Shown piece after piece: positions 55,401 through 63,168 of a stretch of 64,000 nt of DNA; the first letter of the stretch is position 1, and the number at the start of each line of letters is the position of its first letter. A model generated the notes under the pieces. The model was given only the letters and a program-made list of their open reading frames with translations, was not told where the DNA came from and searched no databases. This DNA comes from Erythrobacter sp. BLCC-B19 (lineage in GTDB: Bacteria; Pseudomonadota; Alphaproteobacteria; Sphingomonadales; Sphingomonadaceae), in assembly GCF_028621955.1 (NCBI RefSeq), contig NZ_CP117516.1, forward strand, positions 3,246,001 to 3,310,000, written 5' to 3'. The translations under genes and the position numbers were made by a program.

Positions 55401-57906
55401 CCATGCGCGTGCCGCTCTGGCCGAGGCGCGCGGCGGGCTTGCGCAGCGGCTGGGCACGCCCGATCTGGCAGCCTTGCTCGATCTGCGCAGCCAGTTGACG
55501 CGCACCACCCCGGCCCGGCCATCCGCGCGGGTGCTGGGGCTGATGCAGACCGCCGAGGGGCAATCGCTGCTCGCCCGGCTGGCCCAGCACGCAGCCACCA
55601 TGGCCGCGCTCGATCGCCAGCTGTCCGATCTGGCCGAGGGGCACGAGGCGATGAGCCTCGATGATCTGGGCGAGGCCTTGCGCGATCTGCGCGAGAACCT
55701 CGATGATCTGCCCGACCTGCTGCCGCATCTGGCGCAGGTTCACGCCGCCCCGCCCGCGATTGCTGCCGCGCTCACCGGCCTCGCCCTGCCGCTGCCCGCG
55801 ATCGAGGCGCTGGTGGTGGACGAGGACATCGCGGTGCGCGAACGCGCCAATCCCGACATCCGCCGCTTCGATGCCGACCGCATGATCGCCCTGTCGCGCC
55901 GTGCCGCTGCCGCGCGCGATCTGCTGCGCGACCAGAACGCCGCCGCGATCCGCGCGACGCTCCACCGCAGCTTCCGCGACAATGTGAAGCTGTCCGAAAC
56001 CTCGGTCACCCAGCTCGACCCTGCCGGGCGCGAGTTCAAGAAGGTCTATGCCAATGGCCGGCGCGAGCTGGAGCATGAATTCGGCAAGACCATGCGCTAC
56101 AAATCGATCCGCGAACTGGCGAGCGCGGACAGTGGCCGGGTGGTCAATGATCTGAAACCGGTGTGGCTGATGAGCCCGCTCTCGGTCTCCGACACGCTGC
56201 CGCTGCAACCCGACCTGTTCGACGTGGTGATCTTCGACGAGGCGAGCCAGGTGCCGACCGAAGACGCCGTCCCCGCGCTGTGCCGCGCGCGGCAGGTGGT
56301 GATCGTCGGCGACGAGATGCAGCTGCCCCCCACCAGCTTCTTCAGCGCCGCCCAGTCGGACGAGGAGATGGAAGTCCTCGCCGAGGAGGATGGCGAGCGG
56401 ATCGCGATCGTGCTCGATGCCGACAGCCTGCTCGCACAGGCCGCGCGCAACCTGCCTGCGACCTTGCTGGCGTGGCATTACCGCAGCCGGTTCGAGGCGC
56501 TGATCAGCTTCTCGAACGCGGCGTTCTATGCCGGCGAGCTGGTGACCATCCCCGACCGTTCCTTGCGCCAGCGCGCAGGAGGCGATGGGCCGGTGATGTC
56601 GGATGATGATGCCGCATGGGCCGCAGGCGTCGAGACGCTGCTCGCCGCGCCGATCACCACCCACCGGATCGCCGACGGGGTCTATGACCGCCGCGCCAAC
56701 CTGCCCGAGGCGCGCTATATCGCCGGGCTGGTGCGCGATCTGCTGCGGCGCGAGACCGGGCTCAGCATCGGCATCGTCGCCTTTTCCGAAGCCCAGCAAT
56801 CCGAGATCGAGGACGCGCTCGAACGTCTCGCCGCCGAGGACGAGGATTTCAGCGCCCGCCTCACCCGCGAGGTCGAGCGTGAGGAGGACGGGCAGTTCAC
56901 CGGGCTGTTCGTCAAGAACCTCGAAAATGTGCAGGGGGACGAGCGCGACATCATCCTGATGAGCGTGTGCTATGCCCCGGGCCGCGACGGGCGGATGGTG
57001 ATGAACTTCGGCCCGATCAACCAGCGCGGCGGGGAAAAGCGGCTCAACGTGATCTTCAGCCGCGCCAAGCGGCACATGGCGATCGTCACCACCATCGCGC
57101 CCGAAGCGATCACCAACGTCCACAATGACGGCGCGCGCGCGCTGCGCAGCTTCCTCGCCTTTGCCGAGGCGCAATCGGCCGGCGCGCAGGACAAGGCGCA
57201 GGCGGTGCTGGCGACGCTCAACCCCGATGCCGCGCGCACCTTCGATGGCAAGCTGCCGCCCGATCCGGTGCGCAGCGCGATTGCCGAAGCGCTGCGGGCG
57301 CGCGGGCACGAGGTGCACGAACACGTCGGTGGAGCAAGCTTCCGCTGCGACTTGGCGGTGGTTGATCCGGCTGGCGGAGGCTATCGGCTTGCGGTGCTGC
57401 TCGACCGAGCGGCGACCGAGGAACGCAGCATCGAGGAACGCTTCGTATTCCGCCCGGTGATCCTGCGGGCCTTCGGGTGGCGGGTCATCGACGTGCCTGT
57501 CACCAGCTGGTTACGCAATCGTAGCGATGTGGTTGACCGGATCGAGCAGGAGCTTGAGCGGTCAAGCTGGGAGCTGGCCGATCCTGATCCGGTGGCCGGC
57601 ACGGGGCTCGCCCCCCTCCCCGTACCCGCCCTTGCGCCGGAACCCGAAGCCGCGCCGGACGCCGCGCCCAAGGAAGGCGCAGCAGATGGCACCCCCGGCA
57701 TGACCGAATACCGCCTCGTCGCCGGAGCCTCGAACAAGTTCTGGCGCGTCGGTGTCAACGGCACCGACCTCATCGTCGAGTTCGGGCGCGTCGGCACCAA
57801 GGGCCAGCGCGTGGTAAAGACCTATGAGGATGCCGAAAGAGCGCGGCGCGAGGCAACCAAGCTGACGCTGGAGAAGACCCGCAAGGGCTATGAGGAATTC
57901 GGCTGA
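52438..57906 (+). CDS. Multidomain SF1 helicase: degenerate kinase-like N-terminus, DUF4011, helicase, REase-like and WGR domains
   Basis: 1822 residues. Residues ~14-222 resemble a protein kinase C-lobe (ADIGPASVIETEDGQLAL like 'rDIKPsNil', TDVFQLGMVMAALATG, and a final HPVIVSLILEATHLNRHERA) but the catalytic Lys and DFG are missing. DUF4011 follows (LFDLSRRNRLIHF, ~256). The SF1 ATPase has Walker A GPPGTGKS at 639-646, Walker B FDEASQ at ~1267 and late motifs NVQGDERDIILMSV and RLNVIFSRAKRHMAIV. Residues ~1602-1710 look like a Vsr/MTES_1575 nuclease fold, and 1755-1822 are a WGR domain (FWRVGVNGTDLIVEFGRVG). The start overlaps the peptidase stop. Confidence 0.85.
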   Translation: MSTDMTDTAAATSLRPLGTVLAEGRRLTPDDLVHAMLGLMRQVAALHAEGRVADIGPASVIETEDGQLALANPAGAQPRSNLAAIHAVQPQVSSALKLVGNYRVTQDEAQGTRVDDLQVLDGEDPAPTEPAFITGFRNWETVLGHHDEITDVFQLGMVMAALATGLDFADKDALERFSSHRDNLFAIAPRMHPVIVSLILEATHLNRHERAKNVAELAQRLDTWRDQPVSIDVERVLAEAQGVPGRRTAVLSHLRDRLFDLSRRNRLIHFRPTQSSINFTDASIPIVMRIESVRADALCTWQGAFAKDVLAGKAVPLNRWLRFEDQPQIPSQLDRIIQENRRNRNEYGFSSLRLTVAFLHWHNLREAPEERISSPLLWLPVEVTKRKGVRDQYVMTCPESIAEFNPALRHMLRQLYAIDLPETVDLSQTPISAIHEAIRRQIHDSEPGVRLELQDRPAIRLILQRAVARVNTYNRRRPGSRETISAKADFSYARGDYRPLGLALFEKFVKPDPLPQRIAVGGGYRPKRELMVAETESMAYGKASGEGHKFAWEIDLTGVTLANFNYKKMSLVRDYNALIDTPEVQPAFDQVFSIEPRPFVEEAPPPIPPAEQWGVVASDATQDQAVAFARTGRSYIIQGPPGTGKSQTITNLIADYAGRGKRVLFVCEKRAALDVVYHRLGQAGLDGLATIIHDAQDDKKAFIADLGEHYERWGKTPDGLDDARAARAQTVAALSEHLRQIAAFEAAVGAGGDGALALRDLVRRAAALPAPPQGIGAAAREALPPLMLWDAHRDMAARVTRAVHELTGAASLAAHPLARLKPALLMRERPYAEVEAALGMVESLLQRLDPLLADPDTPLAGDIAFTDAVDAVVLAERLVASGLARSPSLLDPASPESQALGTDLAAITMRESAEAAAASAAAGWHDPLSPADTAAALELARAKEGSLFAFFSGAWRTLKATVAARYDFAGHAVRPKVAAVLENLAALHHARAALAEARGGLAQRLGTPDLAALLDLRSQLTRTTPARPSARVLGLMQTAEGQSLLARLAQHAATMAALDRQLSDLAEGHEAMSLDDLGEALRDLRENLDDLPDLLPHLAQVHAAPPAIAAALTGLALPLPAIEALVVDEDIAVRERANPDIRRFDADRMIALSRRAAAARDLLRDQNAAAIRATLHRSFRDNVKLSETSVTQLDPAGREFKKVYANGRRELEHEFGKTMRYKSIRELASADSGRVVNDLKPVWLMSPLSVSDTLPLQPDLFDVVIFDEASQVPTEDAVPALCRARQVVIVGDEMQLPPTSFFSAAQSDEEMEVLAEEDGERIAIVLDADSLLAQAARNLPATLLAWHYRSRFEALISFSNAAFYAGELVTIPDRSLRQRAGGDGPVMSDDDAAWAAGVETLLAAPITTHRIADGVYDRRANLPEARYIAGLVRDLLRRETGLSIGIVAFSEAQQSEIEDALERLAAEDEDFSARLTREVEREEDGQFTGLFVKNLENVQGDERDIILMSVCYAPGRDGRMVMNFGPINQRGGEKRLNVIFSRAKRHMAIVTTIAPEAITNVHNDGARALRSFLAFAEAQSAGAQDKAQAVLATLNPDAARTFDGKLPPDPVRSAIAEALRARGHEVHEHVGGASFRCDLAVVDPAGGGYRLAVLLDRAATEERSIEERFVFRPVILRAFGWRVIDVPVTSWLRNRSDVVDRIEQELERSSWELADPDPVAGTGLAPLPVPALAPEPEAAPDAAPKEGAADGTPGMTEYRLVAGASNKFWRVGVNGTDLIVEFGRVGTKGQRVVKTYEDAERARREATKLTLEKTRKGYEEFG

Positions 57907-57926
57907 GGAAGGGCTTTAGCCCGGCC

Positions 57927-59774
57927 TCAGCCGGTGCCTTCCAGGTAGGCGACCAAGGGCGCACGCACCGTCTGGTGCTCGACACCCTTGGACAGGCGCA
58001 GCACGGCCGCGTCGATGTCCGGCCCTCCCATGTCGATCAGGGTCGCGATCGCGGCATTGGCGATGACCTTGGATCGCATCCCGTCATCACCCGTGGTGGT
58101 GTAGGTCGCCGCCGCCAGCGCGGTCAGTTCCAGAGCCGTGATCGCCCGCGCGCGGTCCGGGAGCAACGCCGCCAGCCACACCGCTCCGCGCAGAAAGTCC
58201 TCGTTCTCGACGCTCAGCCGCATCCATGTGGAAAGCGTGTGATACGTGCCGCGACCATCCTCGCTGCGGTAAGAGGGATTGAGCAGCCCGAGAACGCCGG
58301 TCGTCGCACTGCGGTTTTTGTAGACATGATCGTCCAGCCGCACGAGGCGCGGGTGAAAGTCCGGGGCAAGCGTGTGCCCGGGGCCACTCGCAACGCAAAT
58401 CGCGACAGCGCGGCCCAGCTTGCGAAGCTCGTCTGCATGACGCTCCGGCCAATCGGGATGCGCCTTCTCGAGCCGGGCCATGGCCGCGACAAACCTTTCG
58501 CCATTGACGAGCCGGGTATAGGCCTCGCGCCCCAGTGCCGGGCTATGGAACAGCGCCATCCAGTCGTGCAACCGCGCCTCGACCGTAGTGAGGCCAAGTG
58601 GCGCACAAAGCGCCAATGCCTGCCTTTGCCATGCCTTGGTGCTTCGGGGCGCGCGGCGCTGGGTGATGAGATGTTCTGCGAGCGCCGTCCAATCCGAATT
58701 CTCGAGATCGGCCAGCACCTCAAGCCCGGGGATCTGATCGCTGTTCCAAATGAACCGCGAATGGGCAGCGGCCAGCGCGATGACGTCCGGCAGGCGGCGA
58801 TAGGCGTCTGGATTGCTCCAGCCATTGCGCTTGCCATTGTCGTTCTTGAGGGCGGCAACGGGTCTGTCCCCGGCCTTCCAGTCCGCAAGACGCGGCGCAA
58901 CGTCGCCGCAAGCCGGCCACTCAGCCTCGAAAGCACCCGCCGATCGTGCCCAGGCTGGCGCTGTTCCGCCCTTGGTGGCGCGGCGGATTTCGTCGAGGGC
59001 GGCCGCGACCTCAGCGAGGAGATTGGCCCAGAACGCGGCATTGGCATGCGGCGCCGGCTGTATCGCGTGCGGATTGTCTGCCCCCTCACACCGGCTCATC
59101 AGGAATTCGGTCGCACTGGCTTCAACTCCCGCCAGCTTCTCGATCCGCTCGGCCCGCGCCAGCATCTTCTTGGTTTCGGCCTTGCGATAGGATGATCCAC
59201 TGCGGATCGCGGCCGCCATGGCCGCAAGTGCTTCGCAATCGGCGCTGGACATGTAGGCACCCTGCTGGATCGCCGACCGGATCAGCTTCATCAGCTGGCC
59301 GACTTGCTCATCGAGATAGCCCGCGCTGCGATAGGAAGGATTTTCCAGCAGATGCTGCAGCAGCGGACCGAGGTGTTCCTTGCGCACTGCGACGTCATGC
59401 TTCCACATTGTCCAGAAGGCGTTGGAAGCGACCTCGCATTCGCGGGTGTTGTCATGGACTCCGCCATAAACACCCGGCCGACCTGCAAGATCAGCGAGCA
59501 GTTCACCGCGCTCCTCGGGCGACAGGCTCTGCATGGTGTGGGAGGAAATGTAGCGTTCATATCCATAGCCGTTGGCGGGCTGGCCCCTGGTGGCCTCGAG
59601 AAAGCGCGCGAAGGGCGAAGCATCGTCAGAAGCGCTGCCATCACCTCGCTCGCGGTTGCCGAAGATGCGGCGCGGTTCAGAGGCGATCTTGGGCGAGGCC
59701 GCCTCGGCGGTCCCCTTGCGGCCAAAGCCGCCGCCCTGCTTGAACCTGTTCCAGCCCGACCCGAAGAAATTCAT
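57927..59774 (-). CDS. DUF4132-associated repeat protein without DUF4132 domain
   Basis: 615 residues. After a basic, Gly/Ser-rich N-terminus, the protein is alpha-helical and repeat-like. Its C-terminus (NEDFLRGAVWLAALLP, then SKVIANAAIATL and LSKGVEHQTVRA) follows the pattern N..lrG.vW...l, G..S.kv.NAa...L, L..Rl...vkh found in the repeat region of DUF4132/WGR proteins. The DUF4132 domain itself is absent. It faces the WGR-containing helicase gene with only 20 bases between stop codons. The start at 59774 follows GAGGG. Function unknown; likely a partner of the helicase system. Confidence 0.7.
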   Translation of the reverse strand: MNFFGSGWNRFKQGGGFGRKGTAEAASPKIASEPRRIFGNRERGDGSASDDASPFARFLEATRGQPANGYGYERYISSHTMQSLSPEERGELLADLAGRPGVYGGVHDNTRECEVASNAFWTMWKHDVAVRKEHLGPLLQHLLENPSYRSAGYLDEQVGQLMKLIRSAIQQGAYMSSADCEALAAMAAAIRSGSSYRKAETKKMLARAERIEKLAGVEASATEFLMSRCEGADNPHAIQPAPHANAAFWANLLAEVAAALDEIRRATKGGTAPAWARSAGAFEAEWPACGDVAPRLADWKAGDRPVAALKNDNGKRNGWSNPDAYRRLPDVIALAAAHSRFIWNSDQIPGLEVLADLENSDWTALAEHLITQRRAPRSTKAWQRQALALCAPLGLTTVEARLHDWMALFHSPALGREAYTRLVNGERFVAAMARLEKAHPDWPERHADELRKLGRAVAICVASGPGHTLAPDFHPRLVRLDDHVYKNRSATTGVLGLLNPSYRSEDGRGTYHTLSTWMRLSVENEDFLRGAVWLAALLPDRARAITALELTALAAATYTTTGDDGMRSKVIANAAIATLIDMGGPDIDAAVLRLSKGVEHQTVRAPLVAYLEGTG

Positions 59775-60159
59775 GCCAATCAACCCTCTAACGGCCAGAG
59801 CGGCCCTGGAGGGTGTAACGCGGTGATATTGAGAAGCGGTGAATTCCGGCACCCTAGATGAAACGCCCGCCAATGCAGGCACGATCCTTGGTCGACCGGG
59901 CGCTGCAAGCGCGGCTATCGCGCAGGGCTATGCCGCGTTTTGGATGTCACTCTGGCGGAGCCTCGCAAGTGAAGCTGGCAGGTGCAGCCGTCGATCCGAA
60001 ACCGCGATAGACGGCGCGCTGAGGCCAGGGACACAGTGGCCGCTGCGCACCATGCCTTGCAAGGCGGGTGTCCATCGCCTTGAACCTGCGCAAACCCCGG
60101 CATGAGCGGTTATGCCTTGCCTAAACCCCGTAACAGCGCGCTACGCCGCCGCCAGCGCG
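59775..60159. other. Intergenic region without supported gene
   Basis: 385 bases between the DUF4132-like gene start and the stop of an SDR gene. It must hold the promoter of the former. I see no conserved frame: an 88-codon open frame from 59839 on the plus strand has no ribosome-binding site or recognisable family. No clear terminator or repeat was found. Confidence 0.5.
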
Positions 60160-61125
60160 TCATGGCTGGAACGATAGGCCGGTCATAGCTTCGGACTTGC
60201 CCCACAAGCCTTCGGCCAGCGCCGCATCGCGGATATGGGGCCAGACCCCGCTCGCGCGCGGAGGCGGGTCGCCGACCGGGGCGCCGATGTTGCAATCCTC
60301 GCAGTAAACCCCGCCCATGCCATCAAGGAGGGGTGACGTCGCGCACCACACCGCCGTCGCCGCGCCTTCGGCCGGAGTCTTGAACATCGGGTTCAAGGTG
60401 CCCGCCTCGTCATACCAGCCCATCGCCTTCTGCTCGTCGAGCGTCAGATGGCGCTGGAGCGGCGTGGCAATGCCGCCCGGATGCACGGCGAAGGCACGCA
60501 CCTTGTGCGCCTCGCCCAAGGTGTCGAGATGCAGCGCGAACAGCGCGTTGGCCGACTTGGCCTGCCCATAGGCGAGCCACTTGTCATAGGGGCGATGTTC
60601 GAAATGCAGATCATCGAGCGCCAATCCATTGAGGCGGTGGCCGATCGACGAGACCGAGACGACCCGCGCTCCCCCTGCTGCCTTAAGCAGCGGCCAGAGC
60701 CGGGCAGTGAACTGGAAATGCCCGAGGTGGTTGACCGCGAACTGGCTCTCGAACCCGCGCGCGTCGCGGGTCAGCGGGCAGGCCATGATCGCGGCGTTGT
60801 TGATCAGGATATGCAGGCCATCGGCGCGCGCCGCCACCTGTGTAGCGCAGGCATCGATCGAAGCGGGGTCGGACAGATCCAACTCGAGGATCTCGACCAT
60901 CCCTGCCACATCGGCGAGGTCTTCACCCGCCTTGTCGGGCCGCCGCGCCGCCACCAGCACGCGCGCGCCGGCTGCGGCAAGCGCACGAACGATCTCGGTG
61001 CCAAGCCCGGAATAGCCGCCGGTCACGCAGGCCGTCTTGCCCGCAAGATCGATCCCTGCAACCACATCTAGCGAGGTCGAACGGTATCCGAACGGCGATG
61101 CGATCGGTTCCTGCAATGTGGTCAT
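60160..61125 (-). CDS. Short-chain dehydrogenase/reductase, retinol-dehydrogenase-like
   Basis: 321 residues, larger than a classical SDR and similar to the retinol dehydrogenase/WW-oxidoreductase type. The cofactor motif is TACVTGGYSGLGTEIVRAL and the triad is in RVVSVSSIGHRL and WLAYGQAKSANALFAL. The second half has AFAVHPGGIATPLQRHL. The ATG at 61125 follows GGGAGAGG, ruling out the longer open frame. The substrate is unknown. It lies 91 bases downstream of another SDR gene on the same strand. Confidence 0.88.
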   Translation of the reverse strand: MTTLQEPIASPFGYRSTSLDVVAGIDLAGKTACVTGGYSGLGTEIVRALAAAGARVLVAARRPDKAGEDLADVAGMVEILELDLSDPASIDACATQVAARADGLHILINNAAIMACPLTRDARGFESQFAVNHLGHFQFTARLWPLLKAAGGARVVSVSSIGHRLNGLALDDLHFEHRPYDKWLAYGQAKSANALFALHLDTLGEAHKVRAFAVHPGGIATPLQRHLTLDEQKAMGWYDEAGTLNPMFKTPAEGAATAVWCATSPLLDGMGGVYCEDCNIGAPVGDPPPRASGVWPHIRDAALAEGLWGKSEAMTGLSFQP

Positions 61126-61216
61126 CGGCCCTCTCCCCTTTGTTCCCGAACCCCGGAACATGGCCGGGGAACGGGCCAAGGTTCGCACGGCTCGCGACCG
61201 GCGTAAAGCCGCGCCC

Positions 61217-62137
61217 TCAGCCGAGGCTCACGCCCATCGCGGCGGCGGCCTTGGTGATGAACTTGGTCACCTGCTGCCCACCCTGTTCGTAAGCCTCGGC
61301 CCCGGTCAAGTCGCTGATCGCGGCGAACTGCGCGGCGACATTTTCGGGCGTGCAGTCCTCGGGCGAGAGGTGAACCCCGCCGGTCTCCATGATCACCGTG
61401 CGCGCAAAGCCGCCTGCCGTCGCATCGAGGATCACGCGCGAGGGCGCATCCTCGCTGACGAGGTAGAGCAGGCCGGGGGTGACCGCCTCGGGCTCCATCA
61501 TCGCAACAATGGCAGGCGGCAGCAGATCGCGGGTCATCTGCGTTGCCGCACCCGGTGCCAGCGTGTTGACCCGGATGTTGTTCTTCGCGCCCTCGATGTG
61601 GAGCACGTTCATCAGGCCCACCACCGCCATCTTGGCCGCGCCGTAATTCGATTGGCCGAAATTGCCGTAAAGCCCGGAGGAGGAACTGGTCATGCAGATC
61701 CGCCCGTAATTGGCCGCCTTCATGTGCGGCCAGCAGGCCATGGTGCAGATTGCCGAGCCGGTGAGGTGGACGCGGATCACCGCCTCCCAGTCGGCGAGGC
61801 TCATCTTGGCAAAGCTGGTGTCGCGCAGGATTCCGGCATTGTTGACGAGGATATCGGCGCTCCCCCAGTCGCGCACCGCCTTGCCCACCATGTCGGCGAC
61901 CTGTTCGGGATTGGCGACGTCCGCGCCGTGGGCCATCGCGGTGCCGCCCGCGGCGCGGATCAGGGCGACGGTCTCCTCCGCCCCGGCGCTGGTGCCGCCA
62001 TCGGGGCCGGAGCCGCCGCCATAGTCATTGACGACCACCTTGGCCCCGCGCGCAGCCAGCCCCAGCGCATGGCTGCGCCCGAGGCCTGCACCTGCGCCCG
62101 TGACGATCGCCACGCGGTTGTCGAATCTGATGGTCAT
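61217..62137 (-). CDS. SDR-family (3R)-hydroxyacyl-CoA dehydrogenase-like protein
   Basis: 306 residues. The cofactor site VAIVTGAGAGLGRSHALGLA and the marker VVVNDYGG are those of the multifunctional-enzyme-2 (MFE-2) SDR group. The triad lies in MTSSSSGLYGNFGQSNYGAAKMAVVG (written in part: NFGQSNYGAAKMAVVG), and the C-terminal part HLSPEDCTPENVAAQF is usual in these enzymes. With a thiolase and other SDR genes around, beta-oxidation or steroid/fatty acyl side-chain degradation is likely. It begins 13 bases after the epimerase gene stop. Confidence 0.88.
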   Translation of the reverse strand: MTIRFDNRVAIVTGAGAGLGRSHALGLAARGAKVVVNDYGGGSGPDGGTSAGAEETVALIRAAGGTAMAHGADVANPEQVADMVGKAVRDWGSADILVNNAGILRDTSFAKMSLADWEAVIRVHLTGSAICTMACWPHMKAANYGRICMTSSSSGLYGNFGQSNYGAAKMAVVGLMNVLHIEGAKNNIRVNTLAPGAATQMTRDLLPPAIVAMMEPEAVTPGLLYLVSEDAPSRVILDATAGGFARTVIMETGGVHLSPEDCTPENVAAQFAAISDLTGAEAYEQGGQQVTKFITKAAAAMGVSLG

Positions 62138-62150
62138 TGCTGGTCTCCGG

Positions 62151-63161
62151 TCAAAGGTCTGAGGGTGTGAGGGATGTCCGCTCGGCCCATTCGCGGGCGA
62201 TGGCAGCCATCGCTTCGGGGTAAGTCACGCGCGGCGTCCAGCCGAGTTCGCGGCGGATCGCGCCTGCATCGATGCGGTTGGAAAAGCCTACGAGGTTCAG
62301 CCCCTCCATCGATGGCAAGGCCGGATCGCGTGGCTCGACAAGGCGCGACGGGTCTTCGTTCGCCGCCACCACCGCGAGCGCGGCATCGAGCGGGATCACC
62401 GGGGGCGCAGGCTTGCCCACCACGGCGGCCATATCGTCCATGAACCTTCGCCAGGTTATGCCGCTTTCGTCACAGACATTGTAAGTGCGGCCGATGGCGT
62501 GGGGCCGGGTGCCAGCGAGAAACAGCGCGTCAGCGAGGTTTTCGACGTGCACCAGCCCGGCGTCATTCGTCTCAGCCGCACCGAACACCGCGCCGCCGCT
62601 GGCCGCGATGGCTTCAAGCAGCCGGTCACCCCATGCGCTCGCTCCGCCAAGGCCATAGACATTGGCCGGGCGGATCAGGGTGAGCGGCATTCCGGTGCGC
62701 TGCGAAACCTCGCGCGCGACGATCTCCTGCCCCTGCTTGGCGCGGCCATAGGCACCCGCCCACGGGCCGTGGCCGTGCTCTTCGCGGCACATCTGCGTCT
62801 GGATCAGCGTGCCATAAACAGCGATCGAAGAGGCGACGACAGCGCGCCCGCCCTGCCCCGCGATCGCCTCGCAGACGTTGCGCGTGCCTTCTGCGATCAC
62901 GTCCCACTGCCATTGGTAACGGCCCGCGACCCCGACCGGCGCGGCGAGGTGGATCACCAGATCGCACCCCCGCGCCGCTTCCTCCACCGCCGCACGGTCG
63001 GCAAGGTCGCCATAGGCCATGCGCACCCGATTGCCCCATGCGGGAAGCGCCGCCTCGCCGGGCAGCGAGAAGCTGGTCACCTCCCACTCCGCGCCGAGGA
63101 ACCGCGCCACGACGCGCCTGCCGATGAAGCCCGGCCCTCCGGTGACAAGCACGCGCGCCAT
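62151..63161 (-). CDS. NAD-dependent epimerase/dehydratase family protein
   Basis: 336 residues, extended SDR. N-terminal cofactor motif RVLVTGGPGFIGRRVVARFL (with a Pro in the glycine loop), LVIHLAAPVGVAG, active-site Tyr-x3-Lys in YGRAKQGQEIVARE, and TLIRPANVYGLGG. Such proteins act on nucleotide sugars or as 3-beta-hydroxysteroid-type dehydrogenases. The neighbours (thiolase, hydroxyacyl-CoA dehydrogenase) favour a lipid or steroid substrate rather than a sugar; this is inference only. It starts eight bases downstream of the thiolase stop. Confidence 0.85.
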   Translation of the reverse strand: MARVLVTGGPGFIGRRVVARFLGAEWEVTSFSLPGEAALPAWGNRVRMAYGDLADRAAVEEAARGCDLVIHLAAPVGVAGRYQWQWDVIAEGTRNVCEAIAGQGGRAVVASSIAVYGTLIQTQMCREEHGHGPWAGAYGRAKQGQEIVAREVSQRTGMPLTLIRPANVYGLGGASAWGDRLLEAIAASGGAVFGAAETNDAGLVHVENLADALFLAGTRPHAIGRTYNVCDESGITWRRFMDDMAAVVGKPAPPVIPLDAALAVVAANEDPSRLVEPRDPALPSMEGLNLVGFSNRIDAGAIRRELGWTPRVTYPEAMAAIAREWAERTSLTPSDL

Positions 63162-63168
63162 GCTGGCC

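Noticed and set aside
52249..57324. Two long minus-strand open frames (877 and 739 codons) antisense to the helicase
   Set aside because: They lie opposite strongly conserved helicase motifs and have the same Arg/Gly/His-rich shadow composition.
59839..60105. 88-codon open frame on the plus strand in the intergenic region
   Set aside because: No ribosome-binding site, no recognisable domain, and coding character is unclear.
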